From Streptomyces sp. WMMC500 (lineage in GTDB: Bacteria > Actinomycetota > Actinomycetes > Streptomycetales > Streptomycetaceae), in NCBI RefSeq assembly GCF_027497195.1, contig NZ_CP114905.1:4661001-4725000 (forward strand): 64,000 bases of DNA, given 5' to 3'. Under the pieces are notes generated by a model that was not told the DNA's origin, made no database searches, and worked only from the letters and a program-made list of their open reading frames with translations. Numbering within the stretch: position 1 is the first letter of the stretch; each line of letters starts with the position of its first letter. Shown in pieces: positions 46,837 through 55,750 of this stretch. The position numbers and the translations under genes are program-made.

Positions 46837-47289
46837 ATGAGCGACCTGGCAATCCGGCGCGCGACGGCCGCCGACGTCCCCGTCATCGTGGCGATGCTCG
46901 CCGACGACCCCCTGGGCGCCGCCCGCGAGACACCCGACGACCCCGCCCCCTACGAGCACGCCTTCGCACGTATCGACGCCGACCCCGGCCAGCACCTCGC
47001 CGTCGCCGAACGCGACGGCCGCGTCGTCGGCACGCTCCACCTCACCGTCATCCCCGGGCTCTCCCGGCGCGGCGCGACGCGCGCGCTCATCGAGGCGGTG
47101 CGCGTGCACCGCGACGAGCGCGGCGGCGGGCTGGGGACGCAACTCATCGAGTGGGCGGTCGAGGAGGCGCGACGGCAGGGATGCGCGGTCGTGCAACTCA
47201 CGTCGGACGCGACGCGCACGGACGCCCACCGCTTCTACGAGCGGCTGGGGTTCGCGGCGTCGCACGTGGGGTTCAAGCGGATGCTGTAG
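46837..47289 (+). CDS. GNAT-family acetyltransferase
   Basis: 150 residues, a single GNAT domain: IRRATAADVPVIVAML, VVGTLHLTVIPGLSRRG, acetyl-CoA motif VHRDERGGGLGTQLIEWAVEEARRQGC, and FYERLGFAASHVGFKRM. A TAGGGT box (46824-46829) ends 7 bases before the ATG, suggesting a leaderless transcript. A perfect 20-bp palindrome (CCCGGGAGCG/CGCTCCCGGG, 46798-46817) overlaps where the -35 would be and may be an operator. The substrate is unknown. Confidence 0.87.
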   Translation: MSDLAIRRATAADVPVIVAMLADDPLGAARETPDDPAPYEHAFARIDADPGQHLAVAERDGRVVGTLHLTVIPGLSRRGATRALIEAVRVHRDERGGGLGTQLIEWAVEEARRQGCAVVQLTSDATRTDAHRFYERLGFAASHVGFKRML

Positions 47290-47455
47290 CGGGCCGGGGC
47301 CGCGGCCGGGGGCGGATGGCCGACGGCGGGTCGTCACCGGTCCGGCGGGAGCCCCTTGCGCGAAGTACCCCCTGGTCAGAGAGGTCTCGGCGGGCAAGAT
47401 CCGAAGTTGTCCACAGGCCCGAGCGGGCCGGCGCGGGCTTCGGCATACTGCCTCT

Positions 47456-48610
47456 ATGCAGATCACGACAGAGCAGCGACGAGCCCGGATCGCCGTGCGG
47501 CACGCGCTGGCGCCGACCGCCCGCGCCGCGTCGCCGGCGGACGTCGCGGACGCGGTCGTCGCGCTGCATGCGACCGACGCGGCGACCGTCTTCCTCTCCG
47601 CCTGCGCGCGCATGCGGGAGCCCGGCGTCACGCCCGTCGAGCGCGCGCTCTACGAGGACGTGTCGCTGGTGAAGCTGCTCTCCATGCGGCGCACGCTCTT
47701 CGCGGTCAGCCGCGAGCTGGCGCCCGTCGTGGACGCGGCGGCGGCGCGCGCCATAGCGGCGCGCGAGCGCGCCACGTTCCTCAAACACCTCGGTGACTGG
47801 AACGGCCTGGACGAGGCGTGGCTGCGGCGCGCCGAAGCCGCCGCGCTGGCCGTGCTCAAGGACAAGGGCGAGGCGACGGGCAGCGAGATATCCGCCGCCG
47901 AGCCGCTGCTGCGCACGAAGATCACGGTCTTCCCCGGCACCCGTCAGGAGACAGAGCAGGGCGTGGCCACGCGCGTGCTGCGCATGCTTGCCTGCGACGG
48001 GCACATACGCCGCGGGCACCCGCGCGGGTCATGGACGTCGAGCCAGTTCCGGTGGGCGCCCGGCGAGGACTTCGGCGGCATGGACGTCGCCGGGGCGCAG
48101 ACGGAGCTGACCAGACGCTGGCTGTACGCGAACGGGCCGGCCACCGAAGCCGACCTCGTGTGGTGGACCGGCTGGACGAAGACCGCCGCGCGCAAGGCGC
48201 TGGCCGCGACCGGCGCCGTGGCGGTGGAGCTTGCCGAGGGCACGGGGTACGTACTGCCGGACGACACGGAACCGGTCGCGGAGCCGGAGCCGTGGGCCGC
48301 GCTGCTGCCGGGTCTCGACCCGACACCGATGGGATGGAAGGAACGGGACTGGTACCTCGACCCCGGACACCGCAAGGCGCTGTTCGACGGCAGCGGAAAC
48401 GTGGGGCCGACGGTGTGGTGGAACGGCGAAGTCGTCGGCGGCTGGGCACAGCGACAGGACGGAGAGGTGGTGTGGCGGATGCTCACGGACGTGGGCGGCG
48501 ACGCGGAACGCGCGGTGGCCGCGGAGGCCGAACGACTGGCGGCGTGGGTCGGCGACGCCCGGATAACACCGCGATTCCGCACGCCGCTGGAGAAGGAGCT
48601 GGCGGCGTAG
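47456..48610 (+). CDS. Winged-helix DNA-binding domain protein (HTH_42, AlkX/YcaQ-like)
   Basis: 384 residues. The N-terminus (RIAVRHALAPTARAASPADVADAVVALHATDAATVFLSACAR) and the RWLYANGPATEADLVWWTGWTKTAARKALAA helix-turn-helix belong to the winged-helix family PF06224. Some members (YcaQ/AlkX, AlkZ) are DNA glycosylases that unhook alkylated or crosslinked DNA. The catalytic Gln motif of AlkZ is not certain here. In streptomycetes such genes also guard DNA-damaging antibiotic clusters, but no such cluster is near. It is monocistronic. Confidence 0.8.
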   Translation: MQITTEQRRARIAVRHALAPTARAASPADVADAVVALHATDAATVFLSACARMREPGVTPVERALYEDVSLVKLLSMRRTLFAVSRELAPVVDAAAARAIAARERATFLKHLGDWNGLDEAWLRRAEAAALAVLKDKGEATGSEISAAEPLLRTKITVFPGTRQETEQGVATRVLRMLACDGHIRRGHPRGSWTSSQFRWAPGEDFGGMDVAGAQTELTRRWLYANGPATEADLVWWTGWTKTAARKALAATGAVAVELAEGTGYVLPDDTEPVAEPEPWAALLPGLDPTPMGWKERDWYLDPGHRKALFDGSGNVGPTVWWNGEVVGGWAQRQDGEVVWRMLTDVGGDAERAVAAEAERLAAWVGDARITPRFRTPLEKELAA

Positions 48611-48697
48611 GGGCCGCGGCGCAGCAGTCCGCGTGATCCCGCGGTTCGTCGCCCGCCCGTCGATCCCCGTCGGATGCGCCGGCGACGACGGGAGGGA

Positions 48698-50068
48698 TCA
48701 CGTCCAGCCGCGGGTGCCGCCGGGGACGGGGGCTTCCGGATCGTACGGTTCGCGGGTGAAGACGAAGGTGCCCAGGTCGAGGTGCGACACCTCGCCGTCC
48801 GCCGACCGCTCCACCCGCAGCGTCTCACCGGCGCAGTAGCCGTCGACCGCCGTCCACGTGCCGTCCGCCTCCGGGCGGAGGAGTGAGGCGTAGCCCGCGC
48901 CGGCCAGCGGACTCAGGTCCAGCCACCGGTCCTCCTTCAGCCGCAGCACGTGCGGGTTCGCGCCCCAGTACCACGGGCCCGTGAGAGCCAGCAGCTCCGG
49001 ATCCACCGCGTCCGCGGCCAGCGGACGCCACGGCTCGGGGATGCGCGGCTCGTGCCGCACGACGGTGCCGATCAGATCCGCGGCCAGTCCGGAGACGGAC
49101 ACGCCGGAAGTGACGTTCGTGAGGGCGATCGCGCTCACGCCCTCGCCGACATCGGAAAGGAGGCAGGCGAGAAACCCGGGCATGGAGCCGGTGTGGCCGG
49201 CGAGCAGCGTGCCGTCGCGGCGGATGAGCTGCATGCCGAGCCCGTACGCGCTGTCCCAGGAGGCGGCCTCGGGGGCCACGGCGGGGGTGCGCATCTCCGC
49301 CAGCGTGTCGGCGGAGAGCACCCGGTCGTCGCCGCGCACGAGGAAGGCCGCGAACCGGGCGAGGTCGCCGGCCGTGGACCACAACTGGCCCGCGGGGCCC
49401 ATCCGGCCGGTGTCGTGCAGCGGCTCGATCTGCATGACGTCGGCCCACGGGTGAACGGCGAAGCCGCCGGCGTGCGGTGCCTCGGGCAGCAGCGTCGTAC
49501 GCCGCAGCCCCAGCGGCTCCAGCAGCTCGCGCCGCAGCACGTCGCCCCACGGCGCGCCGCGCAGTGCCTCGACGAGCGCGCCGAGGTAGGCGAAGCCGGG
49601 GTTGGAGTAGTGGTGGAGGCGGCCCGTCGGGTGCCGGGCGGGGTCGCCGTCGAAGAGTTCGCCGATCTCCGGGCGCAGCGTGCCCGGAGTCCGCTCCCAC
49701 CAGGGGCCGCGGGGCTCGGCGCCGATACCGGAACTGTGGGAGAGGAGCTGGGCGATGGTCACCGCGGGAGCCTGAACGCCGGGGACGTGCTTGCCCAGCG
49801 GGTCGGCGAGGTCGACGAGGCCCTCGTCGCGCAGCCGGAGCACCAGCACGGCGACGAACGTCTTGGTGATCGAGCCGATGCGGTACTGGACGTCGGTGGT
49901 CGGCTCGTGCCCGTCGATCATCGAGCGGGCGCCGGACCAGACGGTCTCCTCGTCGCGTACGACGGCGGCGACGAGCGAAGGCGTCCGGCCCTCGCGCTGC
50001 GCGACGGCCAGTCGGTGGCGCAGGGCCCGGGCGGTGGCGGGGAGCAGGGCGTCGTCATACGGCGGCAT
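48698..50068 (-). CDS. Serine hydrolase, beta-lactamase/D-alanyl carboxypeptidase family (class C-like)
   Basis: 456 residues. The three catalytic motifs are SITK (in GSITKTF), YSN (in HYSNPGFAYLG) and HTG (in AGHTGSMPGF), in the order of the S12 family. The C-terminal region of about 100 residues is a lipocalin-like beta domain (LTGPWYWGANPHVLRLKEDRW). There is no signal peptide, so it is probably cytoplasmic. ATG 50068 is chosen since the upstream extension to 50137 is Arg/Pro-rich. It could be an esterase or peptidase rather than an antibiotic-resistance enzyme. Confidence 0.87.
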   Translation of the reverse strand: MPPYDDALLPATARALRHRLAVAQREGRTPSLVAAVVRDEETVWSGARSMIDGHEPTTDVQYRIGSITKTFVAVLVLRLRDEGLVDLADPLGKHVPGVQAPAVTIAQLLSHSSGIGAEPRGPWWERTPGTLRPEIGELFDGDPARHPTGRLHHYSNPGFAYLGALVEALRGAPWGDVLRRELLEPLGLRRTTLLPEAPHAGGFAVHPWADVMQIEPLHDTGRMGPAGQLWSTAGDLARFAAFLVRGDDRVLSADTLAEMRTPAVAPEAASWDSAYGLGMQLIRRDGTLLAGHTGSMPGFLACLLSDVGEGVSAIALTNVTSGVSVSGLAADLIGTVVRHEPRIPEPWRPLAADAVDPELLALTGPWYWGANPHVLRLKEDRWLDLSPLAGAGYASLLRPEADGTWTAVDGYCAGETLRVERSADGEVSHLDLGTFVFTREPYDPEAPVPGGTRGWT

Positions 50069-50165
50069 GGCGCGCAGCCTAGATGAAGGAGTCCGATGAG
50101 GGACGCCGGCCGCCGTCGGCGGCCGGCGTCTGCGCACACCCCGACCGGCGCAGGGAGCCGGGCAC

Positions 50166-50600
50166 TCAGTCGCCGTAACGTATGGAGATCTTGTCCGTGC
50201 AGTCGTCGGGCCAGTTGTTGATGCGCTCGCAGACCCTCATCCACTCGATGAAGTTGATGGCGAAGTACGAACTGGAGTCTTCGCAAACACCGTCAGAGCC
50301 GCCCTCGTCGGTCCACGACAGAGATTCACCGGCCTCGTTCTGCAACTGGATGTAGACCCCGCGGCCATCCGCCTCGTTGTCGCAGATTCGGACTTCGCCC
50401 CTCGAGGTGTAAGAGCCGAAGTAGCGAAGGTTTCCGATGTCGCTCCCATGCTTTTGAGAGACGAGCAACCGACTGGCCGCGGAGGAGGGCGCCGCCGCCA
50501 ACCCCACGGCGAGCGCCCCGGCCGCCACACAGGTGGCGAGTGCCTGGAGCCGGCGACGACGAACCGGCCGTGCGAGGGTCCCTACTCGATTCGTGCGCAT
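50166..50600 (-). CDS. Small secreted cysteine-containing protein
   Basis: 144 residues. An Arg-rich signal peptide (RRRRLQALATCVAAGALAVGLAAAPSSAA) precedes a domain of about 100 residues with RLLVSQKHG, GNLRYFGSYTSRGEVRICDNEADGRGVYIQLQ and five Cys. It resembles small Streptomyces exported proteins of unknown function. ATG 50600 follows GGAAGGA. The 290-bp gap upstream (50601-50890) has lower GC and holds its promoter and that of the divergent APH-like gene. No other gene is seen there. Confidence 0.75.
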   Translation of the reverse strand: MRTNRVGTLARPVRRRRLQALATCVAAGALAVGLAAAPSSAASRLLVSQKHGSDIGNLRYFGSYTSRGEVRICDNEADGRGVYIQLQNEAGESLSWTDEGGSDGVCEDSSSYFAINFIEWMRVCERINNWPDDCTDKISIRYGD

Positions 50601-50890
50601 GTGCGTTCCTTCCGATGGTGGTGAGCGGATCTGGCGTGATGTTTGGACACCCACGCACCGCCACACTCTCCCGGGGCGCACCGGGCTTCCTCCACACGTT
50701 TGCGGCTGGTATCAAAAGCACAGGTCAGTGACGTTCTCTCAGCGGAAATGGCCTTCGCGAAGGGGTAGTTTGTAGCCGCAGGGCGGTTTATGGGCCACCG
50801 ACACCCGCACCACAACCGCCTGCTCGCGCCATCCACGCGCTGCCGGGAAAATCGGTGTGTGTGCCGTGTGTTTGATGTGAGACTGCGGAA

Positions 50891-51829
50891 GTGATCGAAG
50901 TCCCGGATGCCGTACGCAACATGGTTCGCGCTGCCGGTGTCGAAGACTGGCTTGAGCGCCTGCCTGCGCTTGTCGCGAGCCTTGAGGCCGACTGGTCGAT
51001 CATCGTGGGGCGCCCGTACACGGGCGGGGCCAGGGCCTTCGTGGCCGAAGCGACCCGGGCGGACGGAGCCTCGGCGATTCTCAAGGTGCTGGTGCCGGGC
51101 GTGGGGAACGACTCCTCCACTGAGGCGACGGTGCTCCGCATGGTCGGAGGAGAAGGATGCCCGGCGCTCTACCGACATGACGCCGGCCGGGGTGCCCTGC
51201 TCATGGAACGACTGGGGCGGCCGATGTTCGAGCTCGGCCTACCGCTCTCGCGTCGCCTTGGGATTCTCTGCGATACCGCAGCGCGCATCTGGCGGCCGGC
51301 CCCCGACTGTGGGCTGCCCACCGGTGCCGAAAAGGCCCGCCGGCTCGCCGACGTCATCGCGAGGCTGTGGGAGGAGCTCGATCACCCTTGTTCCGAGAAA
51401 GCGGTCGAGCACGCCCTCGTCTCGGCTCGACGGCGGGAGCAAGCGCACCGCGACGAGAAGGCCGTACTGGTCCACGGCGACGTACATCAACTGAACGCCC
51501 TTCAGAGCGATGGCGGCTTCAAGCTGGTCGATCCGGACGGTCTCCTTGCGGAGGCCGAGTACGACCTGGGTGTCCTGATGCGTGGAGACCCGGTCGAACT
51601 GCTCGCTGGTGACCCCTTCGAGCGGGCTCGCCGGCTGGCCGCCCGGACGGGTCTCGATCCCGTGGCCACCTGGGAATGGGGCGTGATCGAAAGGGTGTCG
51701 TCGGGTCTGCTCTGCACGCAGATTCACCTTCAGCCTCTCGGAAGGGACACGCTCCGGGCGGCTGAGGCCGTCGCCGGTACCGATGTCGTAGGTGCGCGAT
51801 CCGGCGAACCTTTCCGGTCAAGGCACTAG
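50891..51829 (+). CDS. Aminoglycoside phosphotransferase APH(6)-like kinase
   Basis: 312 residues. The family pattern of streptomycin 6-kinase/hydroxyurea phosphotransferase (PF04655) is visible: SIIVGRPYTGGARAFVAEATRADG with AILKVLVPG, LLMERLGRPM, the catalytic loop LVHGDVHQLNALQ, and LVDPDGLLAEAEYDLGVLMR. It may inactivate an aminoglycoside or a related compound, but no biosynthetic cluster is near, so the real substrate is open. Codon bias is weaker than in flanking genes, hinting at acquisition. The start is GTG 50891, with GCGGA just upstream. Confidence 0.85.
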   Translation: MIEVPDAVRNMVRAAGVEDWLERLPALVASLEADWSIIVGRPYTGGARAFVAEATRADGASAILKVLVPGVGNDSSTEATVLRMVGGEGCPALYRHDAGRGALLMERLGRPMFELGLPLSRRLGILCDTAARIWRPAPDCGLPTGAEKARRLADVIARLWEELDHPCSEKAVEHALVSARRREQAHRDEKAVLVHGDVHQLNALQSDGGFKLVDPDGLLAEAEYDLGVLMRGDPVELLAGDPFERARRLAARTGLDPVATWEWGVIERVSSGLLCTQIHLQPLGRDTLRAAEAVAGTDVVGARSGEPFRSRH

Positions 51830-52950
51830 CTGCGGCCCGCGGTGCGGAGCGCGGGAGTTTCGGCGCCCCGGCGGGCGCCGACGCGGGTGGCGTACCAGAC
51901 GGTCGCGATCACCAGCAGGCAGCCGGCGTACTGCGTCACCGTGGGCCGCTCGCCGATGAACGCGACCGCGGTGGCGATGGCGAGCACCGGCTGCAGCAGG
52001 AGCAGCGCCGCCCCGGTGGCGGGGGCGAGCCGAGGCAGGGCGGGGGTGATGAGGAGCAGGGCGAGGACCTGGCCGAGCACGGCCATGGCCGCCAGCCAGC
52101 CGAGGGCGGCGGGCTCGGGCGTCGGATCGATGCCGGTCCACAGCCCGCCGAGGATGCCGGAGGCGATGCCGGCGGAGAACGTCGCGGTGCACACCGGCAC
52201 GGCGATGTGCCCGCGGGGACGGGAGGGAGCGGCAGGAGCCGGGGCCGGGTCTGGAGTGGGTTGCGGGTCGGAGGTGGTGGGAGGTGCGCCGGCCAGGCGG
52301 GTGAGGAAGAGGTAGCCGGCGAAGGCGACGCCGGCGGCCGTGCCGTAGAGGATGCCGGTGACGGGGCTGCTGCCCGGTTCCGGGTCGCCGATCGCGCCGC
52401 CCGCGAGCGCCACCCCGGCGAGCAGCACCGGGGCGGTGAGCCAGAAGCCGCGCGGCAGCGGCGTGCGGGTGAGCAGGCGGGCCAGCAGCGGGAAGACGAT
52501 CACCTGGATGTTGAGCAGCACGGTCGCGATGGAGGCGCCGACGTCCCTGATGCTGGCGGCCCAGAAGACGAAGTCGACGCCGAGCAGCAGCCCGGCCGCC
52601 AGGTCCGTGAGTACGGGGCGCCGGGCCCGCGGGCCGAGGCGGCGGAGTTCGACGGCCGCCAGCGGGGCGAGCAGCAGCAGTGCCAGGGCGCAGCGCAGCA
52701 CGGCGGCGGTGCCGGCGCTCACGTCGGAGAGCTTCACGAACATGGCCGACAACGAGATGCACGCCGAGCCGCCGATGACCATCGTGACCGGGGTGGCCAG
52801 CCGGCCGAGGAGTCCCCGGCCCTGTTCCCCGGTGGCGAAGGCGCCGGGACCGGGCTGTTCGCCCGGGGCGGGCCGGGACGGCGCGGCGGGCGGGGTGAGG
52901 CGGAGGGATATGTCGCCCTGCTTGTCCTGGCCGTCCCCGTCGACTCGCAT
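51826..52950 (-). CDS. EamA/DMT-family transporter
   Basis: 374 residues. A Pro-rich N-terminus is followed by about ten transmembrane helices in two EamA repeats (PVTMVIGGSACISLSAMFVKLSDVSAGTAAVLRCALALLLLAPLA in the first, AALGWLAAMAVLGQVLALLLITPALPRLAPATGAALLLLQPVLAIATAVAFIGERPT in the second). A Pro/Ala loop separates the halves. It is a drug/metabolite exporter with unknown substrate. ATG 52950 follows GAGAGG. It is divergent from a LysR regulator that probably controls it; its 3' end slightly overlaps that of the APH-like gene. Confidence 0.88.
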   Translation of the reverse strand: MRVDGDGQDKQGDISLRLTPPAAPSRPAPGEQPGPGAFATGEQGRGLLGRLATPVTMVIGGSACISLSAMFVKLSDVSAGTAAVLRCALALLLLAPLAAVELRRLGPRARRPVLTDLAAGLLLGVDFVFWAASIRDVGASIATVLLNIQVIVFPLLARLLTRTPLPRGFWLTAPVLLAGVALAGGAIGDPEPGSSPVTGILYGTAAGVAFAGYLFLTRLAGAPPTTSDPQPTPDPAPAPAAPSRPRGHIAVPVCTATFSAGIASGILGGLWTGIDPTPEPAALGWLAAMAVLGQVLALLLITPALPRLAPATGAALLLLQPVLAIATAVAFIGERPTVTQYAGCLLVIATVWYATRVGARRGAETPALRTAGRS

Positions 52951-53023
52951 GCCTCTCACTCTGCCTGCCCGATCCCCCAAGAAAAAGCGATGATTCGTTA
53001 GCCGAAAGCGTTAGCATCGCTTC

Positions 53024-53992
53024 GTGTTCAGTCTGGAGCGCCTCCGTGCCCTCGACGCCGTCGCCGTCCACGGCACCATCGCCCGTGCCGCCGCGTCGTT
53101 GCACGTCACCGCCTCCGGCGTCTCACAGCAGCTCGCGAAGCTGGAGCGCGAGTCGGGGCACCGGCTGCTGGAGCCGTACGGGCGCAGCGTCCGCCTCACC
53201 CACGCCGGCAGGGTGCTCGCCGCGCACGCGGCCCGGGTGTGCGCGCAGGTCGCCGAGGCCGAGGCGGATCTCGCCGACATGCAGGACGAGATCCTCGGCC
53301 CGCTGCGCCTCGGCGGAGTCGGCAGTTCGCTGCGCGCGCTGCTGCCCGGGGTGCTGACCGCACTCACCGCCTCGCACCCGCGGCTGGTCCCCACCGTCGT
53401 CGACGGCGAGGTCGTCGAGCTGGTGCCCGGGCTGGTCGGTGGGGAGCTGGACCTGCTGCTCATCGAGAGCTGGAGCAGCCGGCCCATCCGGCTGCCGCAG
53501 GGCCTGGCGGTGCGGACGCTGGTGGTCGAGGAGGTGCAGTTGGCGGTGCCGGACGCCCATCCGCTGGCCGGTCGCGAGCGCGTCGGCCTCGCCGAGCTGG
53601 GCGAGCTCGGCGAGGCCGACGCGACCGGGGCGGCGGTCTGGGCGAGCTGTCCCGTCGGCACCGAGCCGTACGAGGGGCTGACGCAGGCGCTGCGCGAGGT
53701 GGGCCTGGAACCGGAGGTGCGCTACCGGGTGACGGAGTACGCCACGCAGCTCGCGCTCGTGCGGGGCGGGTTGTGCGTGGCGCTCGTACCGGAGATGGCG
53801 CAGCGGCCGTGCCCGCCCGGGGTGCGGTTCGTGCCGGTGCGGCCGGTGGTGCGGCGCACGGTCCAGGCCGCGTGGCGGTCCCTGGGGGAGAGCCCGGCCG
53901 TACGGGCCTGTGTCGCCGCCCTGGCGGAGGCGGCGCAGGCGCAGGCGGAGTCGGAGTCCGGGGCCGCAGGCGGAGTCCGGGCGAACGGGTGA
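53024..53992 (+). CDS. LysR-family transcriptional regulator
   Basis: 322 residues. The N-terminal HTH is FSLERLRALDAVAVHGTIARAAASLHVTASGVSQQLAKLERESG, followed by a typical LysR effector domain. It is divergent from the EamA transporter gene. In the 73-bp gap GCGATG (52987-52992) and CATCGC (53015-53020) form an inverted repeat, a possible operator. TAGCAT at 53012-53017 lies 6 bases before GTG 53024, so the mRNA is probably leaderless. This arrangement is the classic regulator/exporter pair. Confidence 0.9.
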   Translation: MFSLERLRALDAVAVHGTIARAAASLHVTASGVSQQLAKLERESGHRLLEPYGRSVRLTHAGRVLAAHAARVCAQVAEAEADLADMQDEILGPLRLGGVGSSLRALLPGVLTALTASHPRLVPTVVDGEVVELVPGLVGGELDLLLIESWSSRPIRLPQGLAVRTLVVEEVQLAVPDAHPLAGRERVGLAELGELGEADATGAAVWASCPVGTEPYEGLTQALREVGLEPEVRYRVTEYATQLALVRGGLCVALVPEMAQRPCPPGVRFVPVRPVVRRTVQAAWRSLGESPAVRACVAALAEAAQAQAESESGAAGGVRANG

Positions 53993-54055
53993 GCGAGGGC
54001 CGGTCGGTGGGCCGTGCGAGGATCACGGTAGTCAGCACAGCCACGGGAGGGCCCG

Positions 54056-54613
54056 ATGTTCGCGATATCCCTGGGTGACGACGGTGCCGAGCTGCGGCCG
54101 CTGGAGCCCTGGCAGGCCGAGGAGTTCCTCGCCCACATGGACCGCGGTCGCGCGTTCATCGGCCAGCACATCGGCCTCGCCGACGCCGCCGCCGATCTCG
54201 ACTCCGCCCGCGCCTGGCTCCAGTCGTACGCCGACAAGACGGCCGCCGACTCCGGCCGCCTCTACGGCATCTGGCTCGACGGCCTCCTCGTCGGCGGCGT
54301 CCTGTTCCGCATCTTCGACGCGCCGCAGCGCACCTGCGAGGCCGGCTGCTGGCTGGAGCCCGCGGCGGCGGGCCGCGGGCTGGTCACGCGCGCGGCGCGC
54401 GTGATCATCGACTGGGCGGTGCGTGAGCGCGGCATGGAGCGCGTGGAATGGCTCGTGTCCGCGGAGAACACGCCGAGCATCAAGGTCGCGCAGCGTCTCG
54501 GCATGAGCCGCGACGGCGTGCTGCGGGCGAGGTATCCGCACCGGGGGGTGCGGCAGGACACCGAGGTGTGGTCGGTCCTGGCGGACGAGTGGGTCAAGGG
54601 CCGGGGCGCGTAG
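54056..54613 (+). CDS. RimJ/RimL-type GNAT acetyltransferase
   Basis: 185 residues. Acetyltransf_3 pattern: LRPLEPWQAEEFLAHMDRGRAFIGQHIGLADAA, GGVLFRIFDAPQRTCEAGCWLEPAAAGRGLVTRAARVIIDWA, and VSAENTPSIKVAQRLGMSRDGVLR. It may acetylate protein N-termini or small amines. ATG 54056 is preceded by GGGAGGG. It follows the LysR gene on the same strand with a 63-bp gap. Confidence 0.88.
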   Translation: MFAISLGDDGAELRPLEPWQAEEFLAHMDRGRAFIGQHIGLADAAADLDSARAWLQSYADKTAADSGRLYGIWLDGLLVGGVLFRIFDAPQRTCEAGCWLEPAAAGRGLVTRAARVIIDWAVRERGMERVEWLVSAENTPSIKVAQRLGMSRDGVLRARYPHRGVRQDTEVWSVLADEWVKGRGA

Positions 54614-54740
54614 CGGGGTTTCCCGCTCGTACGAGCCGTCCGTGCCGCCCGTACGAGGGGTGTGACCCGGATACGCGCCCCTGCCAAGGGCCCGGCGGGC
54701 GTCCCCAGAGCCTCGGCCGCCTGGTACGACGCATTCACCT

Positions 54741-55343
54741 TCAGGAGCCGCCCGACCACTCCTTGCGCCACGAGTCGAAGTCGATCTCCTCCGACCCGAA
54801 CTCCTCCAGCCAGTCCACGAACCGGGCGCCGTACTTCTTGCGGCCCGACCCCAGGATCTCGTCGGTTTCCGCGTCGGTGGGAGGGGTCAGGCCGAATGTC
54901 TCCTTCAGCCAGACCACGTACGCCTCGTGCCCGGGGGAGTGCTCCTCGTCGGGGTCCGCCTCGCGCTCCTCGTCCCAGGGGATGAACCACTCGTCGTCGA
55001 TCGCGAGCAGCCGGAACAGGTTTCGCAGGCCCTCGATGATGTCGAGATCGCCTTCGTCGCCGAAGCGGATGACGGGTAGCGTGGCGAGGTCGGTGCGGTC
55101 GTCGCAGTGCCACAGGGCGTAGAACGAACCCGAGCCGGTGGCCCGGGCGAACGGGGTGAGCCGGTTGAGGTGGCCCCGTGCCTCCTCTTCCCGCTTCTCC
55201 AGGCTCAGCCACTCCACCAGACCGGCGTCGGGCCGGTTGTACTCGTAGAACTCGAACCCGTCGGAGAAGTAGGCATCTCCAGGGCCGTCGGAGAACTCCT
55301 TGAGCAAGTTCAGTTCAGAGACGGGCGCGTAGGCGTCGGTCAT
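54741..55343 (-). CDS. SMI1/KNR4 (SUKH)-like protein
   Basis: 200 residues, strongly acidic. The central part ATGSGSFYALWHCDDRTDLATLPVIRFGDEGDLDIIEGLRNLFRLLAID follows the SUKH pattern (substrate-binding turn, then G-x-E-G-D before the C-terminal helix). SUKH proteins are often immunity proteins of polymorphic toxins, but many stand alone; no toxin gene is adjacent. ATG 55343 has weak ribosome-site context. Confidence 0.65.
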   Translation of the reverse strand: MTDAYAPVSELNLLKEFSDGPGDAYFSDGFEFYEYNRPDAGLVEWLSLEKREEEARGHLNRLTPFARATGSGSFYALWHCDDRTDLATLPVIRFGDEGDLDIIEGLRNLFRLLAIDDEWFIPWDEEREADPDEEHSPGHEAYVVWLKETFGLTPPTDAETDEILGSGRKKYGARFVDWLEEFGSEEIDFDSWRKEWSGGS

Positions 55344-55750
55344 GTCTTCCCCGGTGCGGAATCGAGTGGTTGACGTGTGCCGCGCACGCTACCGCCCGAG
55401 ACTGACACGACATGCGGCCCGCTGCACGGCCTCGGACGCCTGCGACGGGGCTGCCCTCACTGAGCTTCTTCGGCGTTGCTGCTCCAGGGTGAGGACGTAT
55501 GTGGCCGTCGACGTCATGCGGTTCGGACTGCAGCCGCGTGCCCACCGAGATCTCTACCGATACTCGTGCACAGGCGGCTTGCAGCGGACCCCGAGGAAAG
55601 GTTGCGGCAAAGAGTGATCTTGATCCGGTTGATCCCACCAACCAAATCGGTGTCGCCGATCCCGAAGCTGGTCGTAGACCCCCTGGGAGAGGGCCGGGTG
55701 AGGGCGGGCGCCCGAAGTCGTTCCCTGCTGCTCGTACGGGCCCTCGGCAG
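55344..55750. other. 407-bp gene-free interval
   Basis: No convincing gene on either strand. Composition is lower in GC than the surroundings (especially 55600-55680), and short frames here lack Streptomyces codon bias. It may be a remnant of a lost gene or a long promoter region for the SUKH-like gene. Confidence 0.4.

Noticed and set aside
54741..55343. SUKH-like protein as an immunity gene of a polymorphic toxin system.
   Set aside because: No toxin, secretion-domain or other immunity genes lie nearby; isolated SUKH proteins are common.
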